From Bacteroidaceae bacterium (GTDB lineage Bacteria; Bacteroidota; Bacteroidia; Bacteroidales; Bacteroidaceae): a stretch of 32,141 nucleotides of DNA. The stretch is taken from positions 1 to 32,141 of the forward strand of contig JAGBBX010000048.1 in the NCBI GenBank assembly GCA_017938245.1. The letters are read 5' to 3'. The position numbers and the translations under genes are program-made. This document shows positions 24,124 through 32,141 of this stretch, in pieces; the first letter of the stretch is position 1; every line of letters begins with the position of its first letter. Below the pieces are notes generated by a model. It had not been told where the DNA came from. It saw only the letters and a list, made by a program, of their open reading frames with translations, and made no database searches.

Positions 24124-25581
24124 TTATTTAGATGGCGCATTTTCGAGTATTGCCACCAAATGCTGCCAGAAACGCTCGGTCGACGGTATATTCAGTTTCT
24201 CATCGGGAGAATGCACACCGCGCATTGTAGGGCCAAAAGAAATCATATCGAGATGAGGTGCCTTCTCCAAGAAAAGTCCGCACTCGAGACCCGCGTGAAT
24301 AGCCTTAATCTTAGCCTCACCGCCAAACAGACGTGTATACTGCTCACAAGCAACCTTCATAATCTGCGAGTTCATATTGGGCTTCCATCCGGGATAGTGT
24401 CCCTTTGTCGTTACTGTTGCACCGCCAAGCTCAAATGCCATACGCACCGAATCTGAAACATTATCACGTGCCGATTCTATAGAACTTCTCTGGCTTGTAG
24501 TAACGGTAATTACACCATTATTCACTCGGCGCACAGAAGCAAGATTACTTGATGTCTCTACAAGACCGGGGACATCCTGGCTCATTGCAAACACACCATT
24601 GAACACTGCGTGTAGCGATTGCAACAATCCTTTTGTAGTTTTAGAATCTATCGCGCGACCAACAGGGTCGGTGCTCTGAAGCACAAATTTCATATCGGGT
24701 TCCGTTACGCTATATTCATCCTGCACCTCGGCTGCAAATACATTAAAATCGACACGCACACTCTCCTTATCTTCAGACTGTACAGCGAATACAGCCCACG
24801 CATCACGCGGGATGGCATTATGCAGACTGCCTCCATCAATATCGCAAAGATAAAACTCATACTTCTCGGCCACACGACAGAGGAAACGGTTCAGGAGTTT
24901 ATTGGCATTTGCACGACCCTTGTTAATATCATCACCCGAATGACCACCTGTCAACTGCGAAATTTCGGCCTTCATAAAGAAAAGGTCGCCTGCTATAGGC
25001 TCGTATATGTAACGAAAATCGGCATAGTTGCAAACACCACCTGCACAACCGATGAAAATCTCACCCTCATCCTCGGAGTCGAGATTAATGAGAATATCGC
25101 CCTGCAACAAATTGGCATCGAGCGCCATAGCGCCTGTGAGTCCTGTCTCTTCATCAATAGTGAAAAGACAGTTTATTGGGCCGTGTTTCAGTGTACTATC
25201 GGCAAGAACAGCCATTCCTGCCGCCACGCCAATACCATTATCGGCGCCAAGAGTAGTACCGTCGGCACGCAGCCACTCGCCATCGACAATAAGCTTAATC
25301 GGGTCCTTAGAAAAATCGTGCTCAACATCCTTGCGCTTGTCGCACACCATATCCATATGCCCCTGCAGAATAATAGTCTTTCTATCCTCGTAACCCGGTG
25401 TAGCAGGCTTCTTTATAAGTACATTGCCCACCTCATCTGCAATAGTCTCCAATCCTAATCCATTACCAAAATCCTGCAAGAAACGAGAAATCTGCTCCTC
25501 GTGCTTCGATGCGTGAGGAATCTCACAAATCTGTGCAAAATAGTCAAAAACCATTTGCGGTTTCAAATTCAATTTTACCAT
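24124..25581 (-). CDS. pepD: Aminoacyl-histidine dipeptidase (M20C, PepD)
   Basis: A 485-residue cytosolic metallopeptidase that cleaves Xaa-His and other dipeptides. Zinc ligands and catalytic residues fit M20: ILQGHMDMV (H75, D77), GADNGIGVA (D114), TIDEETGLTGA (E144, E145) and INLDSEDEGE (D166). The SQLTGGHSGDDINKGRANANKLL segment is diagnostic of the PepD subfamily, and HAGLECGLF carries the late ligand His. Length and start (ATG at 25581, MVKLNLKPQMVFDYF) are typical. No obvious promoter was identified in the 220 bp upstream. Confidence 0.95.
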   Translation of the reverse strand: MVKLNLKPQMVFDYFAQICEIPHASKHEEQISRFLQDFGNGLGLETIADEVGNVLIKKPATPGYEDRKTIILQGHMDMVCDKRKDVEHDFSKDPIKLIVDGEWLRADGTTLGADNGIGVAAGMAVLADSTLKHGPINCLFTIDEETGLTGAMALDANLLQGDILINLDSEDEGEIFIGCAGGVCNYADFRYIYEPIAGDLFFMKAEISQLTGGHSGDDINKGRANANKLLNRFLCRVAEKYEFYLCDIDGGSLHNAIPRDAWAVFAVQSEDKESVRVDFNVFAAEVQDEYSVTEPDMKFVLQSTDPVGRAIDSKTTKGLLQSLHAVFNGVFAMSQDVPGLVETSSNLASVRRVNNGVITVTTSQRSSIESARDNVSDSVRMAFELGGATVTTKGHYPGWKPNMNSQIMKVACEQYTRLFGGEAKIKAIHAGLECGLFLEKAPHLDMISFGPTMRGVHSPDEKLNIPSTERFWQHLVAILENAPSK

Positions 25582-25719
25582 AATCTATATTACTTCATTC
25601 ACTGTTAATTTATATTAATAACTAAGCATATTTTGTAAAAATCTATTAAAAATCATCTCTAAAATCATTTATTTAGATTTTTTGTAAATCTCTATGGTCG
25701 AAATGGACGATAAAAGTAG

Positions 25720-25727
25720 TATCTTTG
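25720..25727 (+). promoter_or_regulatory. Possible -7 element for the small membrane protein/OmpH pair
   Basis: TATCTTTG is a full match to TAnnTTTG and lies 76 nt before the ATG at 25804. There is no TTTG at the proper upstream spacing. Confidence 0.5.
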
Positions 25728-25803
25728 CAAAGATATTCAAACTGCGCGATAGAAAAATAAAAAAACAATTTATTTTTCGCCAATTGCTATTTGATAGTAA
25801 AAA

Positions 25804-26028
25804 ATGTTCAAGACACTACTTTTAACGACAATAATTATAGCAATAAGTATTGCTTTATTGTCAATAACGATAATATTAAAGAAGAACGGCCGTTTCCCAA
25901 ACACACACGTTAGCGGAAACAAAGGACTACGCAAAAGAGGTATAAAATGTGCCCAGTCGCAAGACCGTGACGCGCGTCGCGACAACCCGATGGCCGTATC
26001 CGAGAGTAGCAAAACAAAGAAACAATAA
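25804..26028 (+). CDS. Small single-pass membrane protein, conserved in Bacteroidales
   Basis: A 74-residue protein with one N-terminal hydrophobic helix (LLLTTIIIAISIALLSITIIL, about 5-25) and a short charged tail containing KKNGRFPNTHVSGNKGLRKRGIKCAQSQDRDAR. From memory this tail pattern recurs in small Bacteroidales proteins, which supports a real gene; no function is known to me. It starts with ATG after an AT-rich leader and a TATCTTTG element. The OmpH-like gene begins 12 bp after its stop, so the two are probably one operon. The single Cys (in KCAQSQD) and the basic tail are the only notable residues. Confidence 0.7.
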   Translation: MFKTLLLTTIIIAISIALLSITIILKKNGRFPNTHVSGNKGLRKRGIKCAQSQDRDARRDNPMAVSESSKTKKQ

Positions 26029-26040
26029 CAAATAAAAACT

Positions 26041-26637
26041 ATGAAAAGATTTAAATTCACAGCGATTGCAGCGGCAACCGCAACAATCCTTCTCTTTGCT
26101 CAGTGTGCAAACAATCAAGCCAATCAGGCAGCGCCCGTTGCCACACAGGCTACAACCGCAGAAGCTGCGCTAAAAGTTGCATACGTAGATGTAGACTCAC
26201 TCCTCAACAACTACAAGTTCTCGGTAAAGCTACGCAACGATATGCTTCGCAAAGGCGAGAATATGCGTATGACACTTAGCGAGAAGGGCAAGGCACTTCA
26301 GGCAGATATGGATGATTTCAGACGTAAAGTAGAGAATAACGTTTACGCTACACGTCAGCGTGCCGAGGAAGAGCAAGCCCGCATTCTCAAGAGTCAAGAG
26401 GAGCTTGCGCGTCTCGAGCAGCGCCTTGTCAACGAACTTTCGGCAGAGGATCAGAAAAACAACATTGCGCTTCGCGATTCTATCAACCATTTCCTCAAGG
26501 AGTACAACAAAACTCACGGTTACGACCTCATCCTCAGCAAAATGGCCGATAACATTTTGTTAGGCAACGAGTCGCTCGATATCACAAAAGAGGTTATCGA
26601 CGGACTCAACAGCCGATATAAAGAGGAGAGTAAATAA
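26041..26637 (+). CDS. OmpH/Skp-family periplasmic chaperone-like protein
   Basis: A 198-residue exported protein of the OmpH/Skp family. The N-terminus is a signal sequence ending LLFAQCANN, which may be an atypical Bacteroidota lipobox (Cys 22). A short linker is followed by VAYVDVDSLLNNYKF (residues ~45-60), the family entry motif, and a long charged helical region (about 60-150, rich in Glu, Arg and Lys) that should form the coiled-coil tentacles. The end, KTHGYDLILSKMADNILLGNESLDITKEVIDGLN, is the standard OmpH C-terminus. Skp relatives hold unfolded outer-membrane proteins. It is followed by two hairpin terminators. Confidence 0.9.
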   Translation: MKRFKFTAIAAATATILLFAQCANNQANQAAPVATQATTAEAALKVAYVDVDSLLNNYKFSVKLRNDMLRKGENMRMTLSEKGKALQADMDDFRRKVENNVYATRQRAEEEQARILKSQEELARLEQRLVNELSAEDQKNNIALRDSINHFLKEYNKTHGYDLILSKMADNILLGNESLDITKEVIDGLNSRYKEESK

Positions 26638-26646
26638 GTAAACAAA

Positions 26647-26672
26647 TAAAAGTTCTAACATTGAACTTTTTC
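26647..26672 (+). terminator. Intrinsic terminator after the OmpH-like gene
   Basis: AAAAGTTC and GAACTTTT form an 8-bp stem with loop TAACATT, ending in a T-run, 10 nt after the stop codon. Confidence 0.7.
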
Positions 26673-26686
26673 CGTCCATATTTGTA

Positions 26687-26725
26687 GAAAGGGGTGTGTC
26701 CGCAGGACACATACCCTTTTATTTT
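26687..26725 (+). terminator. Second hairpin terminator upstream of the thioredoxin gene
   Basis: GGGGTGTGTCC pairs with GGACACA-TA-CCC (2-nt bulge) around loop GCA, followed by TTTTATTTTT. It lies about 25 bp before the thioredoxin ATG and could attenuate read-through into that gene. Confidence 0.75.
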
Positions 26726-26749
26726 TATAACATTATAAATATTTAAACA

Positions 26750-27046
26750 ATGGAAAAACTCAATGACATCATTTCGGGCAGCAAACCGGTATTAGTCGAT
26801 TTCTATGCACAATGGTGCGGACCTTGCAAGACGATGACTCCGATACTCGAAGCATTAAAGCAAGAGATGGGCGATTGCATACGCATCATTAAGATTGATG
26901 TAGACAAGAATAACACAATAGCTGCCACCTACACCATACACTCGGTCCCCACCCTTATACTCTTCAAAAACGGCAACGCCCTATGGAGAGCAAGCGGCGT
27001 ACACCCCCTCCACGAACTTAAAGAGATTATATCACAATATATTTAA
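26750..27046 (+). CDS. Thioredoxin
   Basis: A 98-residue cytosolic thioredoxin that reduces protein disulfides. The active site is WCGPCK with C23 and C26. FYAQW precedes it, cis-proline P67 lies in SVPT, and the FKNG turn and C-terminal helix are present. The length is slightly under the usual 104-110 because the N-terminal strand is short. No signal peptide, so cytoplasmic. It lies downstream of two hairpins and no clear promoter was seen, so its expression may depend on partial read-through or an unrecognised promoter. Not assigned to trxA since Bacteroidales carry several paralogues. Confidence 0.93.
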   Translation: MEKLNDIISGSKPVLVDFYAQWCGPCKTMTPILEALKQEMGDCIRIIKIDVDKNNTIAATYTIHSVPTLILFKNGNALWRASGVHPLHELKEIISQYI

Positions 27047-27172
27047 TATACAACACACATATTTCTCGCTCGTTTTTTCTCATTTGAGGTGAACCTCGAA
27101 TAATACGAGGTATATGTACCAACCACTTATCAAATTTCGCCCTCATCCTGCCATTATTACGCAAGTTTTTCG

Positions 27173-27180
27173 TATATTTG
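27173..27180 (+). promoter_or_regulatory. Possible -7 element for the export/kinase operon
   Basis: TATATTTG matches TAnnTTTG and would give a leader of about 100 nt before the Wza-like gene. A -33 TTTG at the right spacing was not found. Confidence 0.5.
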
Positions 27181-27288
27181 CAAATTGTTTGGGTATTAAA
27201 ACGTATTTTCATCTATTCATAGATGCTTAATACACTGATATACAACCCGTCAATGTGTAATATATGATTTTTAAACAACTTCTTGGTT

Positions 27289-28086
27289 ATGAAGATGAAA
27301 AATATAATAAGTATTCTCCTGTGTATGCATTTATTGGCATCGTGCACTTCTTATAAGAAAGTTCCGTATATGCAGAATAGTGATGAACTTGCAAAAATAG
27401 AGCAGTTAACAACTGCTTTTGAAGCAAGAGTACAGCCTAAAGACTTAATAACAATTCAGGTGCTTGCTCCCGAGGAGCCATCCATCTCTTATATCTATAA
27501 CTTCACGGCAAGCACACCGCGTCAAGAAAGCACAAACACAGCTCTTACATCACAGCCGGCAATAGTACCATATCTTGTTGACAATGATGGCACTATAAAT
27601 TTTCCAATGATAGGCAAATTATATGTTGCCGGAAAAACACGTCGAGAGATAGAGGCGCTTGTACTGGATAAAATAAAGGGCTCTTTCAAAAAAGAACCAA
27701 TTGTCACTATGCGCTTTAACAATTTTAAAGTTTCGGTGATTGGCGAGGTCAACCGACCAGGTACAATTACTATAAACAACGAGCGCGTAAATGTACTCGA
27801 AGCGATTGCACTTGCAGGCGATCTGACCATCTACGGACGTCGAGACAATGTAATGTTGCTGCGCGAATACCCCGATGGTAAAAAAGAGATACACGAGTTG
27901 AACCTAAACGACATTTCTTTTCTCAATTCGCCCTATTACTACTTACAACAGAACGACATTCTGTATATTACACCCAACAAGACAAAAGCAAAAAACTCCG
28001 ATGTAGGCAATAGCACTACATTGTGGTTCTCGGCTACATCAATACTCATTTCATTAACTTCGTTGTTGTATAACATTCTGCGATAA
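27289..28086 (+). CDS. Wza-like polysaccharide export lipoprotein
   Basis: A 265-residue outer-membrane polysaccharide export protein. The signal sequence ends LLASC with lipid-attachment C19. The Poly_export domain begins near VQPKDLITIQVLAPEEPSIS and includes VDNDGTINFPMIGKLYVAGKTRREIEALVLDKI. An SLBB-like domain follows (FKVSVIGEVNRPGTITINNERVNVLEAIALAGDLT), then DILYITPNK. A hydrophobic C-terminal stretch (WFSATSILISLTSLLYNIL) may be the outer-membrane helix. The start at 27289 is preferred; ATG at 27295 is an alternative, and an upstream TTG at 27283 is unlikely. It precedes the tyrosine kinase gene by 6 bp, the usual Wza-Wzc pairing for capsule or exopolysaccharide export. Confidence 0.9.
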   Translation: MKMKNIISILLCMHLLASCTSYKKVPYMQNSDELAKIEQLTTAFEARVQPKDLITIQVLAPEEPSISYIYNFTASTPRQESTNTALTSQPAIVPYLVDNDGTINFPMIGKLYVAGKTRREIEALVLDKIKGSFKKEPIVTMRFNNFKVSVIGEVNRPGTITINNERVNVLEAIALAGDLTIYGRRDNVMLLREYPDGKKEIHELNLNDISFLNSPYYYLQQNDILYITPNKTKAKNSDVGNSTTLWFSATSILISLTSLLYNILR

Positions 28087-28092
28087 TAAATT

Positions 28093-30504
28093 ATGGATAA
28101 TAAAGGTAAAGATATAAATTCAAAAGATAGAACGTATTTGGCTATGCTGCTCGATTATTTCTTGCAGTATTGGAAACTATTTGCGTTATCAATTATTTTT
28201 TGTTTTGCCGTAGCTTTTGTATATCTTAAGTATTCCCCTCGATTATACAGAGTGAATGCAAAGATACTCCTTAAAGACGACAAAAAGGGTGCTTTTAATT
28301 CACAAGCCGATATGTTGGCCGATTTTGGATACCAGCCAACAAACAGCAGTATGGAGAACGAAATCGAGGTATTGGGCTCCAAGAACGTTGTGCTTGCTGC
28401 TGTAAAACGTGCAGGCTTATATATAAAATATGTAAACAACGGAACACTTATCGATAAGCCAATCTCCAAGGCAACAAGCAGAATTAATGCAGCAATAGAA
28501 GAAAAGCTACTCGACTCACTCTCATCAAGCGTGAATATCAATCTGGAACTAGGCGAGGATTCATTGTATATGATGTCATACAGCCACTACTGCAACAAAA
28601 CAAAAAAAGTTGTTGCAAGCAAGCCTGTAAAGATTACGACCTATCCCTATGCTCTTACTACCGAGGTGGGCGATATCCTACTCGAAGAGAATCCGAATGG
28701 AGTACTGCTTGATGAGGTAACAATATCTATATATAACCCATTATCTATGGCATCATATTATCAGGGTTCAATAGCTATTGCCCCCGTCAGCAAGACAGCA
28801 TCGGTAGCTATAATTTCTGTTACAGATAACGTTCCTGATAACGGTATCGATTTTATAAACTCGCTTATTTTATGCTATAATATACAGTCAAACGAAGACA
28901 AAAATATAGTAGCTCAGAAAACCGAGGAGTTTATCAGCGCCAGAATAAAGATTATTGGAGAAGACCTTAGAGCGCAAGAGAAGAACCTCGCAAGCTATAA
29001 GAAAGACAATAAATTCATCAACCCTGCAGTTGACGTTGAACGTCTGCTCAACAATGAGAGTAATTACACCGAGCGCCTTCAAGATATCACCATACAGTTG
29101 CAACAAGTCGATTATCTACTCAAGTATCTTAAGGACAAAAAGAACGACAAACAGGCTATACCAACAATCGTAGGCCTCTCAAATGAATCGGCACTGACCT
29201 CTTTTATTACACACTACAACTTAGAGGTTGCCAAGCGCAACCAGCTGCTAACCACGGCTACCGAAGAGAACCCGCTTGTACTCTCGGCAAATTCAAGAAT
29301 AGAGGCTGCACAGAAAGACATCATTGAAGTTTTAGAGACACTTGCTTCATCGATAAATATGAGAAAGAATGCTCTTGAGGGGGTATCCGGAGAGTTTACA
29401 CAACGAGCATCGCAGACCCCTGCCGTTGAGCGCATCTATGCCGATCTTACTCGTGAGCGCGATATAAAGTCGCAGCTCTACGTAATGCTGTTGCAGAAAT
29501 ACGAAGAGAACGCCTTGGCACTTGCCGTTACTGCCGACAATCTAAAGTGCATAGAGAAAGCGAGTGGCGGAGGCCTCGTTTCACCAAACAGCAAAACAGC
29601 CTATACGCTTGCACTGTTCATTGGTATCTTTTTGCCCATTGCCTTTATCTATTTGACAGAGACCTTCGAGACAAAAATAAAACGCCTGGATGATATTGAG
29701 AAATACTGCAAGCTACCTATTGTCGGTTGCATTCCCGAACTTGCCATTCTCAAGAAAAGCGGGAAACGCCATTTGGTTGTAAAAGAGGGAGAGAACGATA
29801 TTATGGCCGAGGCCTTCCGTTCGATACGTACCAATCTCCATTTTTTAATACAAAAGAACAGTGGCAGTGTGGTAATGTTTACATCGAGCACCTCGGGTGA
29901 GGGCAAAACTTTTGTATCGTCCAACTATGCAATGTCATTGGCTGTAATGGGCAAAAAAGTACTCTATATGGGTCTTGATATACGTCGTCCACGCCTTGCC
30001 GAAGTATTCGGACTCGACCCAACCAAAGAGGGAATAACAAGTTTCTTGGCAAGCGACGGCAATGATTTAAGTATGCTCGACAGCTATATACAACCCTCGG
30101 AGATTAACCCCAACCTATATCTGTTGACAGCAGGAATTATTCCTCCCAACCCTGCTGAACTATTGGCAAAGGACACCCTTGACAAAGCCATTGCCTACCT
30201 TTCGAAAAAGTTCGACTATCTTGTACTCGACACCGCCCCCATTGGTCTTGTATCCGACTCGCTAATCCTTGGCCGTGTTGCCGATGCCGCAGTGTATGTT
30301 GTACGTGTTAAGTACACCCAAAAGGCCGACCTCGAGTACCTTGAACGTATTGCATCCGATGGCAAGTTGAAGAATGTCTCATTGGTAGTCAATGCCGACG
30401 ATATGAATGTTTCGGGTTCCCGCTACGGCTCCAAGCGTCGCCGTTATGGCAGTTCATACTACGGCTATGGTTACTCACCCGATTCGTCGCGCAAACATAA
30501 ATAA
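28093..30504 (+). CDS. Wzc-like polysaccharide co-polymerase and BY-type tyrosine kinase
   Basis: An 803-residue inner-membrane protein controlling polysaccharide chain length and export. Order: TM1 near 27-45 (LSIIFCFAVAFVYL), periplasmic Wzz domain with coiled-coil (about 275-460), TM2 near 500-520 (YTLALFIGIFLPIAFIYL), then the cytoplasmic BY-kinase. Its Walker A is SGEGKT with K605, Walker A' is LYMGLDIRRPRL with D629, and Walker B is LVLDTAP with D713. The tail RYGSKRRRYGSSYYGYGYSPDSS is a Tyr-rich autophosphorylation cluster. All kinase motifs are intact. Partner of the Wza-like protein upstream. No polymerase or initiating transferase follows, so the glycan genes it serves lie elsewhere, perhaps including the flippase/GT cluster at 12.6-17.5 kb (inference). 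Confidence 0.95.
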   Translation: MDNKGKDINSKDRTYLAMLLDYFLQYWKLFALSIIFCFAVAFVYLKYSPRLYRVNAKILLKDDKKGAFNSQADMLADFGYQPTNSSMENEIEVLGSKNVVLAAVKRAGLYIKYVNNGTLIDKPISKATSRINAAIEEKLLDSLSSSVNINLELGEDSLYMMSYSHYCNKTKKVVASKPVKITTYPYALTTEVGDILLEENPNGVLLDEVTISIYNPLSMASYYQGSIAIAPVSKTASVAIISVTDNVPDNGIDFINSLILCYNIQSNEDKNIVAQKTEEFISARIKIIGEDLRAQEKNLASYKKDNKFINPAVDVERLLNNESNYTERLQDITIQLQQVDYLLKYLKDKKNDKQAIPTIVGLSNESALTSFITHYNLEVAKRNQLLTTATEENPLVLSANSRIEAAQKDIIEVLETLASSINMRKNALEGVSGEFTQRASQTPAVERIYADLTRERDIKSQLYVMLLQKYEENALALAVTADNLKCIEKASGGGLVSPNSKTAYTLALFIGIFLPIAFIYLTETFETKIKRLDDIEKYCKLPIVGCIPELAILKKSGKRHLVVKEGENDIMAEAFRSIRTNLHFLIQKNSGSVVMFTSSTSGEGKTFVSSNYAMSLAVMGKKVLYMGLDIRRPRLAEVFGLDPTKEGITSFLASDGNDLSMLDSYIQPSEINPNLYLLTAGIIPPNPAELLAKDTLDKAIAYLSKKFDYLVLDTAPIGLVSDSLILGRVADAAVYVVRVKYTQKADLEYLERIASDGKLKNVSLVVNADDMNVSGSRYGSKRRRYGSSYYGYGYSPDSSRKHK

Positions 30505-30598
30505 GCTTTCCGCCTGCTTGTGGTTAACAAATTTATGTCATTTATGGTCGAATCGTAAAAAATAGTGAAAAAATATCTTTATTTTTGAAAATAATGCT

Positions 30599-30606
30599 TA
30601 TCTTTG
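30599..30606 (+). promoter_or_regulatory. Possible -7 element for spt
   Basis: TATCTTTG matches TAnnTTTG exactly and lies 57 nt before the spt ATG. The nearest TTTG (30584-30587) is too close for the usual 19-21 bp spacing. Confidence 0.55.
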
Positions 30607-30651
30607 CAGCCGCTAAGATTAAAGAAATGATTATTTAATCTGCGATGCTAA

Positions 30652-31848
<1,197 letters not shown>

Positions 31849-31860
31849 TACATAGTTGTT

Positions 31861-31934
31861 CGGGGTGTAGCGCAGTCCGGTAGCGCACCTGGTTTGGGAC
31901 CAGGTGGTCGCAGGTTCGAATCCTGTCGCCCCGA
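31861..31934 (+). tRNA. tRNA-Pro (anticodon TGG)
   Basis: A 74-nt cloverleaf with acceptor CGGGGTG/CGCCCCG (C1-G72, as in bacterial tRNA-Pro), D-arm, anticodon stem CCTGG/CCAGG with loop TTTGGGA giving TGG, and T-arm GCAGG-TTCGAAT-CCTGT. Discriminator A; CCA not encoded. It lies 12 bp after the spt stop and is followed by a terminator. Confidence 0.95.
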
Positions 31935-31937
31935 CAA

Positions 31938-31999
31938 AAAGAGAAAATGCCGAAAATCGATTATTCATAAGAGATTTAAAGCATTTTCTCTTTTCTTTT
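31938..31999 (+). terminator. Probable terminator after tRNA-Pro
   Basis: GAGAAAATGC and GCATTTTCTC form a 10-bp stem (extendable by A-T pairs) with a 30-nt loop, followed by TTTTCTTTTA. The large loop lowers confidence slightly. Confidence 0.7.
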
Positions 32000-32000
32000 A

Positions 32001-32141
32001 TATTGGTGTCCGGTAAAACTTTTTCAGTCTCTCATTTAGGCTTGTTTGCTAAATTCAGCCTTTCATTGTTATTTTTCTCCTACTTTTCGTGCCGACGAAA
32101 AGTAGGCAAAAGGCTCTGCGCACGAAAATCTTAACGTAAAA
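32001..32141 (-). repeat. Dispersed ~140-bp intergenic repeat, copy 3 (inverted)
   Basis: This is the reverse complement of 42-182 with only a few differences (for example ATAACAATG for AGAACAATG). It includes the same CCTACTTTTCG hairpin. The window ends inside it, so its true boundary is not visible. Confidence 0.88.

Noticed and set aside
24619-25458. 279-residue open frame antisense to pepD
   Set aside because: It lies fully inside pepD, whose motifs are complete. The antisense product has no recognisable features.
31904-32134. Open frame starting in tRNA-Pro and running into the end repeat
   Set aside because: It overlaps the tRNA 3' half, a terminator and the non-coding repeat, so it is not a gene.

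Overview
The window looks like a piece of a Bacteroidales chromosome (Bacteroidota). Evidence: a serine palmitoyltransferase for sphingolipids, a large secreted protease with a type IX secretion-like C-terminal tail, Bacteroidota-type promoters (TTTG, then TAnnTTTG about 19-20 bp later), M20C and C69 dipeptidases, and strong GAG codon preference in genes such as galE. Both ends lie in inverted copies of one ~140-bp intergenic repeat. This suggests a contig that broke at a dispersed repeat rather than a natural element boundary. No integrase, transposase, phage gene or CRISPR array was seen.

Layout. 1-2500: repeat copy, galE, a second repeat copy, and a CatA-like acetyltransferase. 2527-9013: a 1503-residue papain-like protease with LamG and PKD modules, then a phosphohexomutase, both on the minus strand. 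9250-14141: a tight minus-strand cluster of flippase, M23 endopeptidase and C69 dipeptidase. 14380-17501: a divergent plus-strand operon of three glycosyltransferases, which together with the flippase points to surface glycan synthesis. 17575-18858: an NCS2 purine permease. 19068-20233: a tRNA locus, described below. 20451-22634: nadC and a divergent rlmH/endonuclease-like pair. 22641-25581: pepD followed by a predicted beta-helix lipoprotein. 25804-27046: a small membrane protein, an OmpH/Skp-like protein and a thioredoxin. 27289-30504: a Wza-like export lipoprotein and a Wzc-like tyrosine kinase. 30664-31934: spt and tRNA-Pro(TGG), then a terminator and the end repeat.

The most unusual structure is the minus-strand tRNA locus. 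A canonical promoter leads into tRNA-Ser(GCT) and two identical, intact tRNA-Glu(CTC) genes. These are interspersed with, and followed by, seven degenerate tRNA-Glu-derived units with a period near 115 bp. The degenerate units keep the anticodon loop and T-arm. Six have lost the 5' acceptor strand, and the new 5' sequence is complementary to a segment inserted after the anticodon loop, giving a new hairpin. Six intrinsic terminators punctuate the array, and their stem differences are pairing-compatible. Each terminator also overlaps a promoter-like TTTG / TAATTTTT arrangement. The array may be decaying tandem tRNA duplications or a family of tRNA-derived small RNAs. The sequence alone cannot decide, but the structure is worth testing.
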